Source: Rhizobium sp. WYJ-E13 (GTDB lineage: Bacteria > Pseudomonadota > Alphaproteobacteria > Rhizobiales > Rhizobiaceae). Taken from it: DNA of 64,000 nt. The DNA lies in the NCBI RefSeq assembly GCF_018987265.1, contig NZ_CP076854.1, positions 434,001 through 498,000 on the forward strand, given 5' to 3'. The notes under the pieces were generated by a model. The model was not told the DNA's origin, did not search any database, and saw only the letters and a program-made list of their open reading frames with translations. A program made the translations under genes and the position numbers. Numbering within the stretch: position 1 is the stretch's first letter; each line of letters starts with the position of its first letter. This document shows, in pieces, positions 52,906 through 62,298 of this stretch.

Positions 52906-54040
52906 CCGGCTTGCCCGCTACGATGGGAAACTTGAGCAACTGCGGCAGAGGAACCGGCTGCGCGCACTCAGCCACGATACCGGCGCCGATTTCACGTCGA
53001 ACGACTATCTGGGGCTTGCCGCATCGCCTGCCATGGGCGCTGCGCTGATCGCCGCAATCGAGCGTGGGCTGCCGGTTGGTGCCGGCGGATCGCGGTTGCT
53101 TCGTGGCAATCATGCGGAACATGAGGCCCTTGAGGAGGAGGCCGCCGTCTTCTTTCGTTGCGAGCGAGTGCTTTATTTCGGCAGCGGCTATGCCGCAAAT
53201 CTCGCCGTTCTTTCGACCCTGCCGCAGCGCGGCGATCTCATTGTCCATGACTGTCTGGTACACGCAAGCGCACATGAAGGGATGAAGGCAGGGCGGGCCG
53301 ACGTCGTTTCCGTACCGCATAATGATGCGAATGCGATCGATGATGCAATCCGCACTTGGCGTGCGGCAGGTGGGGCGGGTTTTCCGTGGATTGTTGTGGA
53401 GAGCCTCTACTCGATGGATGGCGACCGCAGCTCCTTGTCGGATCTGGTGGATATAGCCGATCGTCACGACGGCTTTCTCTTCGTCGACGAGGCACACGCG
53501 ACAGGCGTGCACGGTACCGGCGGTATCGGCTATTGCGCCGACATCGAAGGCCGCGACAATGTTATCGTCCTGCATACGTGTGGCAAGGCGCTCGGGGCTG
53601 CCGGTGCTCTTGTCGGCGCCAGTCGTGTGCTTTGCGATTTTCTCGTCAACAGGGCTCGCCCCTTCATCTATTCGACGGCGCCTTCGCCTCTGCAGGCGGC
53701 CTGCGTGCGCCATGCGCTGGCCATTCTGTCGCGGGAGCCGGAAAGGCGGGCCAGGCTTCACGACCTCATTGGGTTTGCCAACACAAGATTTGTCGAACGC
53801 CTGGGCAGGCCGGCAGGCGGCACGCAGATCTTGCCGGTCATCATCGGCGACAATGGCCGGACCATGCGCGTTGCCGATCGCATGCAGTCGAAGGGTTATG
53901 ATATCAGGGCGATCCGACACCCGACCGTCCCCGTCGGCACGGCCAGGCTGCGCATCACGATCACCCTGAATGTCGATAGACCTGTCATCGCAGGGATGAT
54001 GGACGAGCTTGCCGAGGTGATTGAAGAGGAGGCGGCATGA
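52895..54040 (+). CDS. bioF: 8-amino-7-oxononanoate synthase
   Basis: BioF condenses pimeloyl-ACP or pimeloyl-CoA with alanine using pyridoxal phosphate. The 381-residue protein has the fold-type I marks [35 protein letters not shown] and the PLP lysine in [12 protein letters not shown]. The GTG at 52895, inside bioB, is favoured by GGAG 7 bases upstream and gives the usual length. Its stop overlaps bioD by 4 bp. Confidence 0.94.
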   Translation: MISDRLARYDGKLEQLRQRNRLRALSHDTGADFTSNDYLGLAASPAMGAALIAAIERGLPVGAGGSRLLRGNHAEHEALEEEAAVFFRCERVLYFGSGYAANLAVLSTLPQRGDLIVHDCLVHASAHEGMKAGRADVVSVPHNDANAIDDAIRTWRAAGGAGFPWIVVESLYSMDGDRSSLSDLVDIADRHDGFLFVDEAHATGVHGTGGIGYCADIEGRDNVIVLHTCGKALGAAGALVGASRVLCDFLVNRARPFIYSTAPSPLQAACVRHALAILSREPERRARLHDLIGFANTRFVERLGRPAGGTQILPVIIGDNGRTMRVADRMQSKGYDIRAIRHPTVPVGTARLRITITLNVDRPVIAGMMDELAEVIEEEAA

Positions 54041-54678
54041 GCAGGCGCTTCGTCATCACCGGGACCGATACCGGAATAGGCAAGACCGTCTTTGCGGCCG
54101 CGCTGACGCGTGCGCTCGACGCTTGCTACTGGAAGCCTGTCCAATCGGGCCTCGAGGAGGAGACGGACAGCGAGACGGTCAGACGACTTGGCGGGCTTTC
54201 GCCCGAACGGATCCTGCCCGAGGCCTGGCGCCTCCAGACCCCGGTTTCACCGCATCTTGCGGCTGAAATCGACGGCGTCGTCATTGAGCCGGATTCGCTT
54301 CTACTCCCGGACGCGAAGCGACCTCTGGTCATCGAGGGGGCCGGTGGCCTGCTCGTCCCGTTGACCCGGCATATCACCTTCATCGACGTTTTCGCGCGCT
54401 GGCGACAACCGGTCATCCTCTGCGCCAGGACCGGGCTCGGCACCATCAACCACACCCTGCTGTCGATCGAAGCGATGAGCAGACGGCAGGTTCCCATTTT
54501 CGGCATTGCTTTTATCGGCGAGGAGCGTTCCGACACCGAGAAAATCATCATGGAAATGAGCGGCATCCCAAGTCTCGGCCGCCTGCCGCGCCTCGACCGG
54601 CTGACGCCGGACACGTTGCGCCGCGCTTTCGATGCGCATTTCGATATCTCGGTCTTTCAGAAGGTTGCCGCAGCATGA
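54037..54678 (+). CDS. bioD: Dethiobiotin synthetase
   Basis: BioD closes the ureido ring of dethiobiotin with CO2 and ATP. The 213-residue protein starts with the P-loop [11 protein letters not shown] (8-18), followed by YWKPVQSG and [10 protein letters not shown] (about 102-111), all typical. It overlaps bioF and bioA by 4 bp each (ATGA), so translation of the operon is coupled. Confidence 0.94.
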   Translation: MSRRFVITGTDTGIGKTVFAAALTRALDACYWKPVQSGLEEETDSETVRRLGGLSPERILPEAWRLQTPVSPHLAAEIDGVVIEPDSLLLPDAKRPLVIEGAGGLLVPLTRHITFIDVFARWRQPVILCARTGLGTINHTLLSIEAMSRRQVPIFGIAFIGEERSDTEKIIMEMSGIPSLGRLPRLDRLTPDTLRRAFDAHFDISVFQKVAAA

Positions 54679-55955
54679 CCGGCTCTTCTTCGACATCGCC
54701 GGTCTGGCATCCATTCAGCCAGCATCAACTCGAACCCGTGTTCAAGCAGATCGTCCGGACGGACGGCGCCTATCTGATCGACGAGAACGGTCGTTCGGTC
54801 TTTGATGCCATATCGTCCTGGTGGGTCATCACTCACGGGCATCGCCATCCCGCCATCATGCAGGCGATCCGGCTTGCGCTGGAGCGCTTCGACCAGATCA
54901 TTTTTGCCGAGTACACACATGAGCCGGCGGAAGCTTTGGCCCGCGGTTTGATCGGCCTGGCCCCTCCAGGCATGGCCCATGTCTTTTATTCAGACAGCGG
55001 CTCGACCGCGGTGGAGGTCGCCATAAAAATGGCGCTCGGGTTCTTCCACAACAACAGAGCGCCACGCTCGCGGGTCGTCGTCATGGAACATGGCTATCAC
55101 GGCGATACGATCGGCACCATGTCCGCCGGCGAACGCGGTGTCTTCAATGCGCCCTACGCGCCTCTGCTCTTCGATGTCGACACTATCCCGTTCCCGGAAG
55201 AAGGCCGCGAGCAGCAGACGCTCGACGCCCTCGAACGGTTCTGCCGCGGTGGCGAGATCGCGGCCCTGCTGATTGAACCCTTGGTTCTCGGCGCCGGCGG
55301 CATGAAGATGTATTCGCCTCATCTGCTGACGGAATTCAGGCGGATCACCGAACGATACGACACGCTCCTGATCGCCGACGAGGTGATGACGGGCTGGGGG
55401 CGGACCGGAACCCTGCTCGCATGCGAACAGTCCGACATCACCCCCGACATCCTGTGCCTTTCGAAGGGGATTACCGGCGGCGCTCTGCCTCTGGCAGCAA
55501 CCTTGTGCACGGCCGAGATATTTGCTGCGCATCTTTCGGACGATCGCAGCCGGATGTTTTTTCACTCCAGTTCGTATACCGCCAACCCCATCGCCTGTGC
55601 CGCCGCTCTGGCAAATCTCGACGTGTGGTGCAAGGAGCCGGTCAAGGAGCGTATTCAGGCGGTTGCGGACATGCATCATGAGAGGCTGGTGCGGTTTCGG
55701 CCCGATCCCCGTTTTTCCAATATTCGTCAGCAGGGCACGATTGCCGCGCTCGATCTCGCCGTCGAAACAACGGGGTATCTTTCCGAGGTTGGCCCGCGTC
55801 TCAGGGCTTTCTTTCGTCAAAGAGATCTCCTCATCCGCCCGCTCGGAAACGTCATCTATCTGATGCCGCCATATTGCGTGACGGAAAGCGATCTCGATCG
55901 AGCCTATGGCGCCATTGAAGAGGCGGCAGATTTCATCAGGAAAGCGGCATCATGA
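54675..55955 (+). CDS. bioA: Adenosylmethionine-8-amino-7-oxononanoate aminotransferase
   Basis: BioA transfers an amino group from S-adenosylmethionine to 8-amino-7-oxononanoate. The 426-residue class III aminotransferase has WHPFSQ at the start, [44 protein letters not shown] and the PLP lysine in LSKGITGG. It is placed between bioD and bioZ with 4-bp overlaps. Confidence 0.94.
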   Translation: MTGSSSTSPVWHPFSQHQLEPVFKQIVRTDGAYLIDENGRSVFDAISSWWVITHGHRHPAIMQAIRLALERFDQIIFAEYTHEPAEALARGLIGLAPPGMAHVFYSDSGSTAVEVAIKMALGFFHNNRAPRSRVVVMEHGYHGDTIGTMSAGERGVFNAPYAPLLFDVDTIPFPEEGREQQTLDALERFCRGGEIAALLIEPLVLGAGGMKMYSPHLLTEFRRITERYDTLLIADEVMTGWGRTGTLLACEQSDITPDILCLSKGITGGALPLAATLCTAEIFAAHLSDDRSRMFFHSSSYTANPIACAAALANLDVWCKEPVKERIQAVADMHHERLVRFRPDPRFSNIRQQGTIAALDLAVETTGYLSEVGPRLRAFFRQRDLLIRPLGNVIYLMPPYCVTESDLDRAYGAIEEAADFIRKAAS

Positions 55956-56935
55956 CGATCGTTAGCCGGATGGCAGGCTTCGGGCATTATGTTCCTGAGC
56001 GGCGTGTCGAGAACCTGGAAATCGAAACGCAGCTTGGCCTCGACGCGGGCTGGATCGAGGGGCGGACCGGCATCCGCTCGCGACGCTGGGCGATGCCCGG
56101 CCAGACGCTGACGGATCTTGCGTCGAACGCAGGTGCGATGGCACTTGAGGAAGCAGGCGTGGACCGCAGCGACATTGCACTGACCCTTCTTGCAACATCG
56201 ACGCCGGATCATCTTCTGCCACCTTCGGCTCCGCTGCTTGCATGCCGTCTCGGCTTGCAGTCCTCCGGAGCGATCGACCTTGCGGGCGCCTGTTCCGGCT
56301 TTCTCTACGCGCTTGTGTTAGCCGACGGTTTTGTCAGGACCTGGGGTAGGCCTGCCCTTGTCGTTGCCGCCAACATACTCAGTCGCCGCATCAACATGGA
56401 CGAGCGGGGGACCGCCGCAGTCTTCGCGGACGCTGCCGGCGCAGTCGTGCTTGCGCCGTCGACGGATTCACATGGCGGTGTTCTCGGGGTCGAACTGATG
56501 CAGGAGGGAGAGAATTACGACCTCATTCAGATCCCGTCCGGCGGCAGTGCGCGTCCTTTTGAAATCGGGACCAATCCGCGGGAACTTCGGATGACGATGC
56601 GTGACGGGAGAGCAGTGTTTGTCCAGGCGGTCCGGATGATGACGCAATCGTCGGTCAGGGCCATGGAACAAGCTGAACTGGCCGCAAACGATATAGATCG
56701 TTTCGTTCCGCATCAGGCCAATTCGCGCATTATCGACGCTGCCTGTGATCAGCTTGGCCTCCAGCCCGCCAAGGCGGTGCGGACCATAGGGGAATTCGGC
56801 AACTCCTCGGCCGCCACCATCCCTCTGTCTCTTTCCCTGGCCAACAAGCAGCAGCCGTTCGCTCCTGGCGAACATTTGCTTCTGGCCGCGGCCGGCGCAG
56901 GGATGATTGGCGGAGCAGTCGTCTTTGGCGTCTGA
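55952..56935 (+). CDS. bioZ: BioZ, KAS III-like enzyme for the pimeloyl precursor
   Basis: BioZ is a beta-ketoacyl-ACP synthase III homologue that starts pimeloyl-ACP synthesis. In Agrobacterium it was shown to use glutaryl-CoA and malonyl-ACP, replacing the BioC-BioH route. The 327-residue protein has the Cys-His-Asn triad in [25 protein letters not shown] and [13 protein letters not shown]. It ends the operon. A hairpin CAACGCTC/GAGCGTTG (57026-57043) lies 90 bp downstream. Confidence 0.92.
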   Translation: MTIVSRMAGFGHYVPERRVENLEIETQLGLDAGWIEGRTGIRSRRWAMPGQTLTDLASNAGAMALEEAGVDRSDIALTLLATSTPDHLLPPSAPLLACRLGLQSSGAIDLAGACSGFLYALVLADGFVRTWGRPALVVAANILSRRINMDERGTAAVFADAAGAVVLAPSTDSHGGVLGVELMQEGENYDLIQIPSGGSARPFEIGTNPRELRMTMRDGRAVFVQAVRMMTQSSVRAMEQAELAANDIDRFVPHQANSRIIDAACDQLGLQPAKAVRTIGEFGNSSAATIPLSLSLANKQQPFAPGEHLLLAAAGAGMIGGAVVFGV

Positions 56936-57025
56936 AGATTGCCATGCCACCGAATGGGTTCTGCAGTGGAGGCCAGGGAAGAGGGTGCTTGGCTCAGAAG
57001 TCGAGCCGGATCAGCAGGACACGCC

Positions 57026-57043
57026 CAACGCTCTTGAGCGTTG
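57026..57043. other. Short hairpin downstream of the biotin operon
   Basis: Perfect 8-bp arms CAACGCTC and GAGCGTTG are separated by TT. It is in a 349-bp stretch (56936-57284) without a supported gene and may mark the end of the bio transcript, although a T-tract is absent. A 63-codon minus-strand frame at 57011-57202 shows no family resemblance. Confidence 0.35.
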
Positions 57044-57284
57044 ACTCCGGTCAATGAAGAAGTCCGCGCCCTTAGTCATAGTCCTTCGATTGTGATGTTG
57101 GCGCTCATCCAGCGCATCAGATGCAAGCGCCGTCGCGAGCAATGACAAGGGCTCGCCGGCGCGGATCACCGGTCCTGCGGGCTGGAAGGATGAAAGGGTC
57201 ACCTTGGTTCATCCGGCTCGCGATTTCCTTGGTCGGACGCCTGATGAGACGGCAGACTATCATCTCAACGCTGGGGAAGAGTCC

Positions 57285-57959
57285 ATGAAGTCGAGCCTGT
57301 TCTCTTCCCTCTCCAACATCATCGATCCCGGCGATGCGCTGGGCGAAGTCCTTTTCGGACTGATCATGGCGCTGACATGGACGGTCGGATCACGGCTTAT
57401 CCTCGAACAGGAGGGGTTGAATGTCCGCGAACTGGTCATTGCGACCATTGGATGCAATGTCGCCTGGGGCACCATAGACGCGGTTTTGTTCGTCCTGGGC
57501 ACCACGTTTTACAAGAGCCGACGCTTGCGTCTCTTCCGGCAAATCAAAGCGGCAAAAAGCGAAGCATCGGCACTCACTATGATCGAGAAGGAGTTTCCGA
57601 TTGAAGAGGTGCCATTCGCTGCAAAGGCTGCGGATAGGGACGCGCTCTACCGATCGCTCCTTGCGCTTGCCCGCCGCGCCGACCCTTTGAAGGTGTCCCT
57701 GTCAAAAGTCGATATAGGCGCCGCAATCGCGATCTTCCTCTTGGTCTCGGCCACGTCCCTTCCTGCAGTCGCTCCCTTCCTGTTTATCGCCAATGCCGAA
57801 CTGGCCTTGAGAGTGAGCAACCTGTTTCTCATTCTATTGCTGTTCGTGACGGGCTATGCATGGGCGAGTTTTTCAGGCGGCAAGCCACTTCGCGCAGGCG
57901 TCACGATGATCTGTCTCGGCTTGCTTCTTGTCTCGATAGCAATCGCGCTTGGCGGTTGA
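57285..57959 (+). CDS. VIT/CCC1-like membrane protein
   Basis: This 224-residue membrane protein has about five hydrophobic segments. The N-terminal half (DPGDALGEVLFGLIMALTWT and IGCNVAWGTIDAVLFVLGTT) fits the VIT-like family, whose better known members carry iron or manganese. A polar middle part (about 85-145) separates it from the C-terminal helices. I chose the ATG at 57285, just before the typical start; GGGGAAGAG lies upstream. The substrate is not known. Confidence 0.75.
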   Translation: MKSSLFSSLSNIIDPGDALGEVLFGLIMALTWTVGSRLILEQEGLNVRELVIATIGCNVAWGTIDAVLFVLGTTFYKSRRLRLFRQIKAAKSEASALTMIEKEFPIEEVPFAAKAADRDALYRSLLALARRADPLKVSLSKVDIGAAIAIFLLVSATSLPAVAPFLFIANAELALRVSNLFLILLLFVTGYAWASFSGGKPLRAGVTMICLGLLLVSIAIALGG

Positions 57960-58160
57960 GGCCTTTGGATCAGCTTATACGGATGCGACCGTTGTTCTTT
58001 CATGAGGTATCGGCCTCCTGCTTTTAAACGGCACGGGCGCGCAGCGGTGATATACTCACCCGACGAGGCGATCTCGCGCTGGCCGTCGACTGTCTTGCGC
58101 GATGAGGAGAGGCTTGGCCGCGGCATCCCGCCTTGGCCCAGGAAGGGAAGGAGACAACGC

Positions 58161-58733
58161 ATGACCAATGTAGCGATCCACCCAATCGTGGATTCCGGAT
58201 ACCGGGCGATCGATGCGCCATTTGCCGGCGGCACGCTGATGTGCAACTGCGCGAGCAACCCGGTGAAGGTCCGCATCAAGGGCGATATCGCCCACAACCA
58301 TGCCTGCGGCTGCACGAAATGCTGGAAGCCGAAGGGGGCTGTCTTTTCGGTGGTTGCAGTGACCCCCACGCAGAATGTCGAGGTGCTGGAGAATGGAAAC
58401 AAGCTGGCGGTCGTCGACGCATCGGCGCTGATCCAGCGCCATGCCTGCAGGGAATGTGGGGTTCACATGTACGGGCCGGTCGAGCGCGAGCATGCCTTCC
58501 AGGGACTGTCCTTCGTCCATCCCGAACGGTTCCAGGAGAAAGGCTGGGCCGGCCCCGGCTTTGCGGCCTTCGTATCGTCGATCATCGAAAGCGGATACGA
58601 CCCTGGAAAGATGAGCGCCGTCCGGTCTCATCTCAAGGAGGTTGGGCTTGAGCCTTACGATTGCCTGTCGCCCGCGCTGATGGATTTGATCTCCATCTGG
58701 ACGGCGAAAAAGGCGGGGGTTCTGCCGGCCTGA
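58161..58733 (+). CDS. gfa: S-(hydroxymethyl)glutathione synthase (Gfa)
   Basis: Gfa promotes the reaction of formaldehyde with glutathione in formaldehyde detoxification. The 190-residue protein is of normal length and has the zinc cysteines in [26 protein letters not shown] and [26 protein letters not shown] lies before the ATG at 58161; the open frame extends 53 codons upstream but these are not family-like. No formaldehyde dehydrogenase gene is adjacent. The 201-bp gap before it holds no other feature. Confidence 0.92.
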   Translation: MTNVAIHPIVDSGYRAIDAPFAGGTLMCNCASNPVKVRIKGDIAHNHACGCTKCWKPKGAVFSVVAVTPTQNVEVLENGNKLAVVDASALIQRHACRECGVHMYGPVEREHAFQGLSFVHPERFQEKGWAGPGFAAFVSSIIESGYDPGKMSAVRSHLKEVGLEPYDCLSPALMDLISIWTAKKAGVLPA

Positions 58734-58744
58734 CGTGCGGCGGA

Positions 58745-58798
58745 AGTTCGCGTCTGCCGGCAGAGCATCACTCGATGCGATGCCGGCAGATGAGAACT
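58745..58798. terminator. Long hairpin between convergent gfa and yigZ-type genes
   Basis: Nested arms AGTTC/GAACT (58745-58749, 58794-58798), TCTGCCGGCA/TGCCGGCAGA (58753-58762, 58781-58790) and GCATC/GATGC (58765-58769, 58774-58778) close on the loop ACTC. The two internal loops are symmetric: 3x3 (partly pairable) and GA opposite GA. It fills most of the 76-bp space between the two stop codons, so it is a good candidate for a bidirectional terminator, without T-tracts. Confidence 0.65.
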
Positions 58799-58809
58799 GT
58801 CAACGATCG

Positions 58810-59391
58810 CTAGGGCTCCAGTTTCGATTGCCCTCGTGTCAGATCGGCGATCAAACGAGAAATTGTCTCCAGGTCATCCTCCGGAATCTGCAGGTTCATT
58901 TCGGCACTGATCCCGTCGAAGTGCTGTGCGACGATGCGCACGCCTTCAAAGGAAGAGAGGCGAGCCTTCACCATCGACAGATCGGAGACCCGCAGATCGA
59001 GTTTTCGTTCGACCATCGTGACGACGGGCGCAAGGGTGGCTGTTTTCAGGCAGGCTCCGGCAGTTCCGCCATAGGCCCGAACGAGACCGCCTGTGCCAAG
59101 CAGGATGCCGCCGAACCAACGGGTAACGATGACGACAACATTGTCGAGCGATCGGCCGTCGATGGTAGCCAGTATCGGTTTGCCCGCTGTGCCGGTGGGC
59201 TCACCGTCATCGCTAAAGCGATAGCCCTGCCCAATACGCCATGCCCAGCAATTGTGGTTCGCCGACGCCGAGGAATTCTCCGCGATCACCCTTGTCGCCT
59301 CGGCTTCATCGATGACAGGAAAAGCGGACGCGATAAATCTGCTTTTCTTGATCGTCGCCTCGAGCGTGGCTGGCTCAACAAGACGAAACAT
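58810..59391 (-). CDS. YigZ/IMPACT family protein
   Basis: This 193-residue protein belongs to the YigZ/UPF0029 (IMPACT) family, whose bacterial role is unclear, possibly linked to translation. The conserved block is plain: SANHNCWAWRIGQGYRFSDD (about 43-62), GEPTGTAGKPIL and VIVTRWFGGILLGTGGLVRA. The second, shorter C-terminal domain (about 130-190) is also present. The ATG at 59391 has no strong ribosome site, but the alignment of the N-terminus supports it. Confidence 0.88.
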   Translation of the reverse strand: MFRLVEPATLEATIKKSRFIASAFPVIDEAEATRVIAENSSASANHNCWAWRIGQGYRFSDDGEPTGTAGKPILATIDGRSLDNVVVIVTRWFGGILLGTGGLVRAYGGTAGACLKTATLAPVVTMVERKLDLRVSDLSMVKARLSSFEGVRIVAQHFDGISAEMNLQIPEDDLETISRLIADLTRGQSKLEP

Positions 59392-59468
59392 GAATAACCG
59401 GAATTATCGTTTTTGATAATCTCATCCCAGCGCTCCGACTGGCTGAACCGCGCGATGGACGCAAGCTT

Positions 59469-59960
59469 CTACTTCCATTCCCAGAGCCTCGTCGAGTGGT
59501 GCGGCCGTGTCGTGACGACGGCAGCTGGTTCTTTCGTCATCGCAAGGTAACGGTCCGCGTCCTGTGCTCCATTGACCCCGACGAAGATCATCTTCATCGA
59601 GCTTTTGAATGGTGCGCCCTTGGCTCTGTGCTCGAAGCTGATGACGGCGTGCGGATATTCCGCGTTGAGGCTGATCATGGGATCGCCTGTCAATGCAATA
59701 TGGTCTTCCATCGTCAGGAAGGTCGAGACCCGCTGATAGGCAATTGCCGGCGAAATCTGCGCGTTACCTTTAGGCGCTCGGGCGTAGGCGATCGTATCCG
59801 TTTGCCCTCTTTGCCGTTTCGTTTGATAAACGAGAAGCGCCTCGCCCATCGCGAGTTCGACATGCAGGTCGAACGTTTGATATCGATCAGACCGCTCAAA
59901 GAGGTCGTCCAAGGTCGCCTTGAGATCTTGAACATAATCGGCATAGAGAGAGGCTGTCAT
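59469..59960 (-). CDS. Hypothetical protein
   Basis: This 163-residue protein has no signal peptide or membrane segment and no motif I recognise. It is soluble, with mixed composition and ends in TRLWEWK. The frame is clean, codon use is like its neighbours, and no better frame overlaps it. It stands alone between the YigZ-type gene (77 bp away) and the 329-bp region before the last operon. Confidence 0.6.
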   Translation of the reverse strand: MTASLYADYVQDLKATLDDLFERSDRYQTFDLHVELAMGEALLVYQTKRQRGQTDTIAYARAPKGNAQISPAIAYQRVSTFLTMEDHIALTGDPMISLNAEYPHAVISFEHRAKGAPFKSSMKMIFVGVNGAQDADRYLAMTKEPAAVVTTRPHHSTRLWEWK

Positions 59961-60224
59961 AACGGCCTAAAACTCTTGCCGACGGCGGGCAGTCTTTCGG
60001 TTCACCGACAAGACCACCTTCCAGCTATCAACGATAGCTCTGGTCTCTGCCACAACGGCTAAGGACAATGCAATCTTCGATATCGGAGCAAGAGGTTCGC
60101 GAACCGGCATAATAGCCGCAGCCGGTCAGCCCGACTGCATCAGGATGACGATCTGCCTGAACGCGCTGGAATTGTCGCCAGCCTCATCATGTAGATGGAT
60201 AATGTGATCTTCTGCCTACGGCTC

Positions 60225-60283
60225 TTGACAGCTCATCTCTTGTCGTGGAGTGTAAGTAAAGCGTTTTACTAAAGCGGTTTACA
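60225..60283 (+). promoter_or_regulatory. Promoter and tandem LacI-type operators
   Basis: TTGACA (60225-60230) is a good -35 box; the -10 box is unclear. Two near-palindromes with the LacI-family core follow: GTAAAGCGTTTTAC (60256-60269, centre CG) and TAAAGCGGTTTA (60270-60281, centre CG), 13 bp apart centre to centre. The second ends 8 bp before the regulator's start codon, so the gene is probably self-repressed. The remaining part of 59961-60224 holds nothing that I can support. Confidence 0.65.
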
Positions 60284-60289
60284 AGCTCG

Positions 60290-61351
60290 ATGGCGCAGGA
60301 ACGAACTCCAGGATTGAAGGATGTTGCGAAAGTCGCCGGCGTCTCGGTGACGACGGTCTCTCGCATGCTCAATGGTTCGCTGGATCTTCCGGCCCTCACC
60401 AAGCAGCGCATCGAGAATGCAATCGCCTCCCTCAAATATCAGCCGAATCCGCACGCGCGGCGACTGAGCCGTGGTCGCTCCGACACGATCGGTCTCGTCG
60501 TCCCCGATATCGCCAACCCGTTCTTTGCGACCATGGTAGCGGCCGTGGAGGAGGAGGCGAACGATCGCGGGCTTGCCGTTTCGCTCTATGCGACGCTCAA
60601 CCGCACCGGTCGCGAAGTCGCCTATCTCAAACTGATTGAGCATAATCACGTCGACGGCCTGGTGTTCGTCACCAACCATCCCGATAACGGAGATCTGGCG
60701 GCGCTTATCAACCGGACCGGCAAGGTCATCGTCGTCGACGAAGACGTTCCGCTTGCAGCCGTTCCCAAGCTCTTCTGCGACAACTTTCAGGGTGGTCATC
60801 TGGCGGGCCGTCATCTGGCTGAATTTGGCCATCACCACGTGCTCTATGTCGGCGGCCCCGATGCGATGATCAGCACGCAGCGGCGTTTTAACGGATTGCG
60901 CGAAGGGCTGCGAGAGCGCTTTGGCGACGACATATCGATCAGACGCTACAGCGGCGAATATACGATTGCCTGCGGGCGCGACATGGCGCGCCGGTTTCTG
61001 GACGAAGGCATGCCGGCGACGGCTATCTTTGCCAGTTCCGATGAAATCGCGATCGGCATGATCGAAGTTCTGCGGGAGAGAGGGATTGCGATCCCTGAGG
61101 ATCTATCGATTGTCGGCTTTGACGACGTCAGCCCGCTGCACCTCTTTGCGCCCCCTTTGACCGCGATCCGGCAGCCGGTGCGCACCATCGGCCGTCGCGC
61201 CCTATCCCTTCTTCTCGAGACAAACTGGCAGGAGAGCAAATCGCTCGCCACCGAGGAACTCGTGCCAGTCGAAATCGTCGTGCGGAACTCCGTTGCGCCG
61301 CCGTCGACCCACAATAAGCAACGAGAACAAAACCAGAGGATGAGAACATGA
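60290..61351 (+). CDS. LacI-family regulator of the third sugar operon
   Basis: This 353-residue repressor has the N-terminal helix-turn-helix LKDVAKVAGVSVTTVSRMLN (about 8-27), the hinge region ANPHARRLSRGRSDTIGLVV, and a ligand domain (about 65-335) with GFDDVSPLHLFAPPLTAI near the end. It is the first gene of an operon with a sugar importer and overlaps the binding-protein gene by 4 bp. No clear ribosome site precedes the ATG at 60290. The ligand is unknown, as the catabolic genes lie beyond the window. Confidence 0.9.
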   Translation: MAQERTPGLKDVAKVAGVSVTTVSRMLNGSLDLPALTKQRIENAIASLKYQPNPHARRLSRGRSDTIGLVVPDIANPFFATMVAAVEEEANDRGLAVSLYATLNRTGREVAYLKLIEHNHVDGLVFVTNHPDNGDLAALINRTGKVIVVDEDVPLAAVPKLFCDNFQGGHLAGRHLAEFGHHHVLYVGGPDAMISTQRRFNGLREGLRERFGDDISIRRYSGEYTIACGRDMARRFLDEGMPATAIFASSDEIAIGMIEVLRERGIAIPEDLSIVGFDDVSPLHLFAPPLTAIRQPVRTIGRRALSLLLETNWQESKSLATEELVPVEIVVRNSVAPPSTHNKQREQNQRMRT

Positions 61352-62298
61352 AACAGATCAGACGTCGGGCGTTTACCGCCGCTCTTGCCTTCACCGCGCT
61401 CGCCGGTGCCACGCTCGGAGCCTCGCTTGCCCAGGCCGCCGGCAAGACCTATGCGCTTGTGCAGATCAATCAGCAGGCGCTTTTCTTCAACCAGATCAAC
61501 GAAGGTGCCCAGAAGGCGGCCGATGCATCCGGCGACAAGCTGGTCATCTTCAACGCCAACAATGACGCTTCCGCCCAGAACAGCGCCATCGAGAATTACA
61601 TCCAGCAGAAGGTCGATGGCCTGATCGTCGTGGCGATCGACGTCAACGGCATCATGCCGGCCGTCAAGCAGGCCTCGGATGCCGGCATCCCGGTCGTTGC
61701 CATCGATGCGGTCCTGCCGGAAGGCCCTCAGAAGTCGCAGATCGGCGTCGACAACGGCAAGGCCGGTGCCGACATGGGCGCCTACTTCCTCGACTATGTG
61801 AAGAAGAACATGGGCGGCAAGGCCAAGGTCGGCATTGTCGGCGCGTTGAACTCCTACATTCAGAACCTTCGCCAGAAAGGCTTCGAGGATGCCATCAAGA
61901 GCGATGGTATCGAGACGTCAGGGGTCGTCGACGGCCAGAATATACAGGACAACGCGCTCGCCGCTGCCGAGAACCTCATCACCGGCAACCCCGATATGAC
62001 CGCGATCTACGCAACCGGTGAACCGGCTCTGCTCGGCGCGATCGCCGCTGTCCAGAGCCAAGGCAAGCAGGACAGCATCAAGGTCTTCGGCTGGGATCTG
62101 ACCGCGCAGGCAATCTCCGGACTTGACGACGGCTATGTCGTTGCCGTCGTCCAGCAGGATCCTGCCGGCGAAGGCAAGGCTGCGGTCGAGGCTCTTGCCA
62201 AGCTGACCGCAGGTCAGAGCGTCGAAAAAAGCATCTCCGTCCCGATCACCATCGTGACGAAGGAAAATGTCGAGCCGTATCGGGCCGTCTTCAAATGA
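61348..62298 (+). CDS. Sugar ABC transporter substrate-binding protein (RbsB-like)
   Basis: This 316-residue periplasmic protein has a twin-arginine-like but probably Sec signal peptide (MKQIRRRAFTAALAFTALAG, cleavage after AQA near residue 31) and a peripla_BP_4 domain close to RbsB, with VIFNANNDASAQNSAIENYI and DGLIVVAIDVNGI. The start overlaps the regulator's stop (ATGA), and its stop overlaps the ATPase start. The ligand is unknown. Confidence 0.9.
   Translation: MKQIRRRAFTAALAFTALAGATLGASLAQAAGKTYALVQINQQALFFNQINEGAQKAADASGDKLVIFNANNDASAQNSAIENYIQQKVDGLIVVAIDVNGIMPAVKQASDAGIPVVAIDAVLPEGPQKSQIGVDNGKAGADMGAYFLDYVKKNMGGKAKVGIVGALNSYIQNLRQKGFEDAIKSDGIETSGVVDGQNIQDNALAAAENLITGNPDMTAIYATGEPALLGAIAAVQSQGKQDSIKVFGWDLTAQAISGLDDGYVVAVVQQDPAGEGKAAVEALAKLTAGQSVEKSISVPITIVTKENVEPYRAVFK

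Noticed and set aside
57011..57202. 63-codon minus-strand frame between bioZ and the VIT-like gene
   Set aside because: No family resemblance, and a hairpin lies in its last codons.
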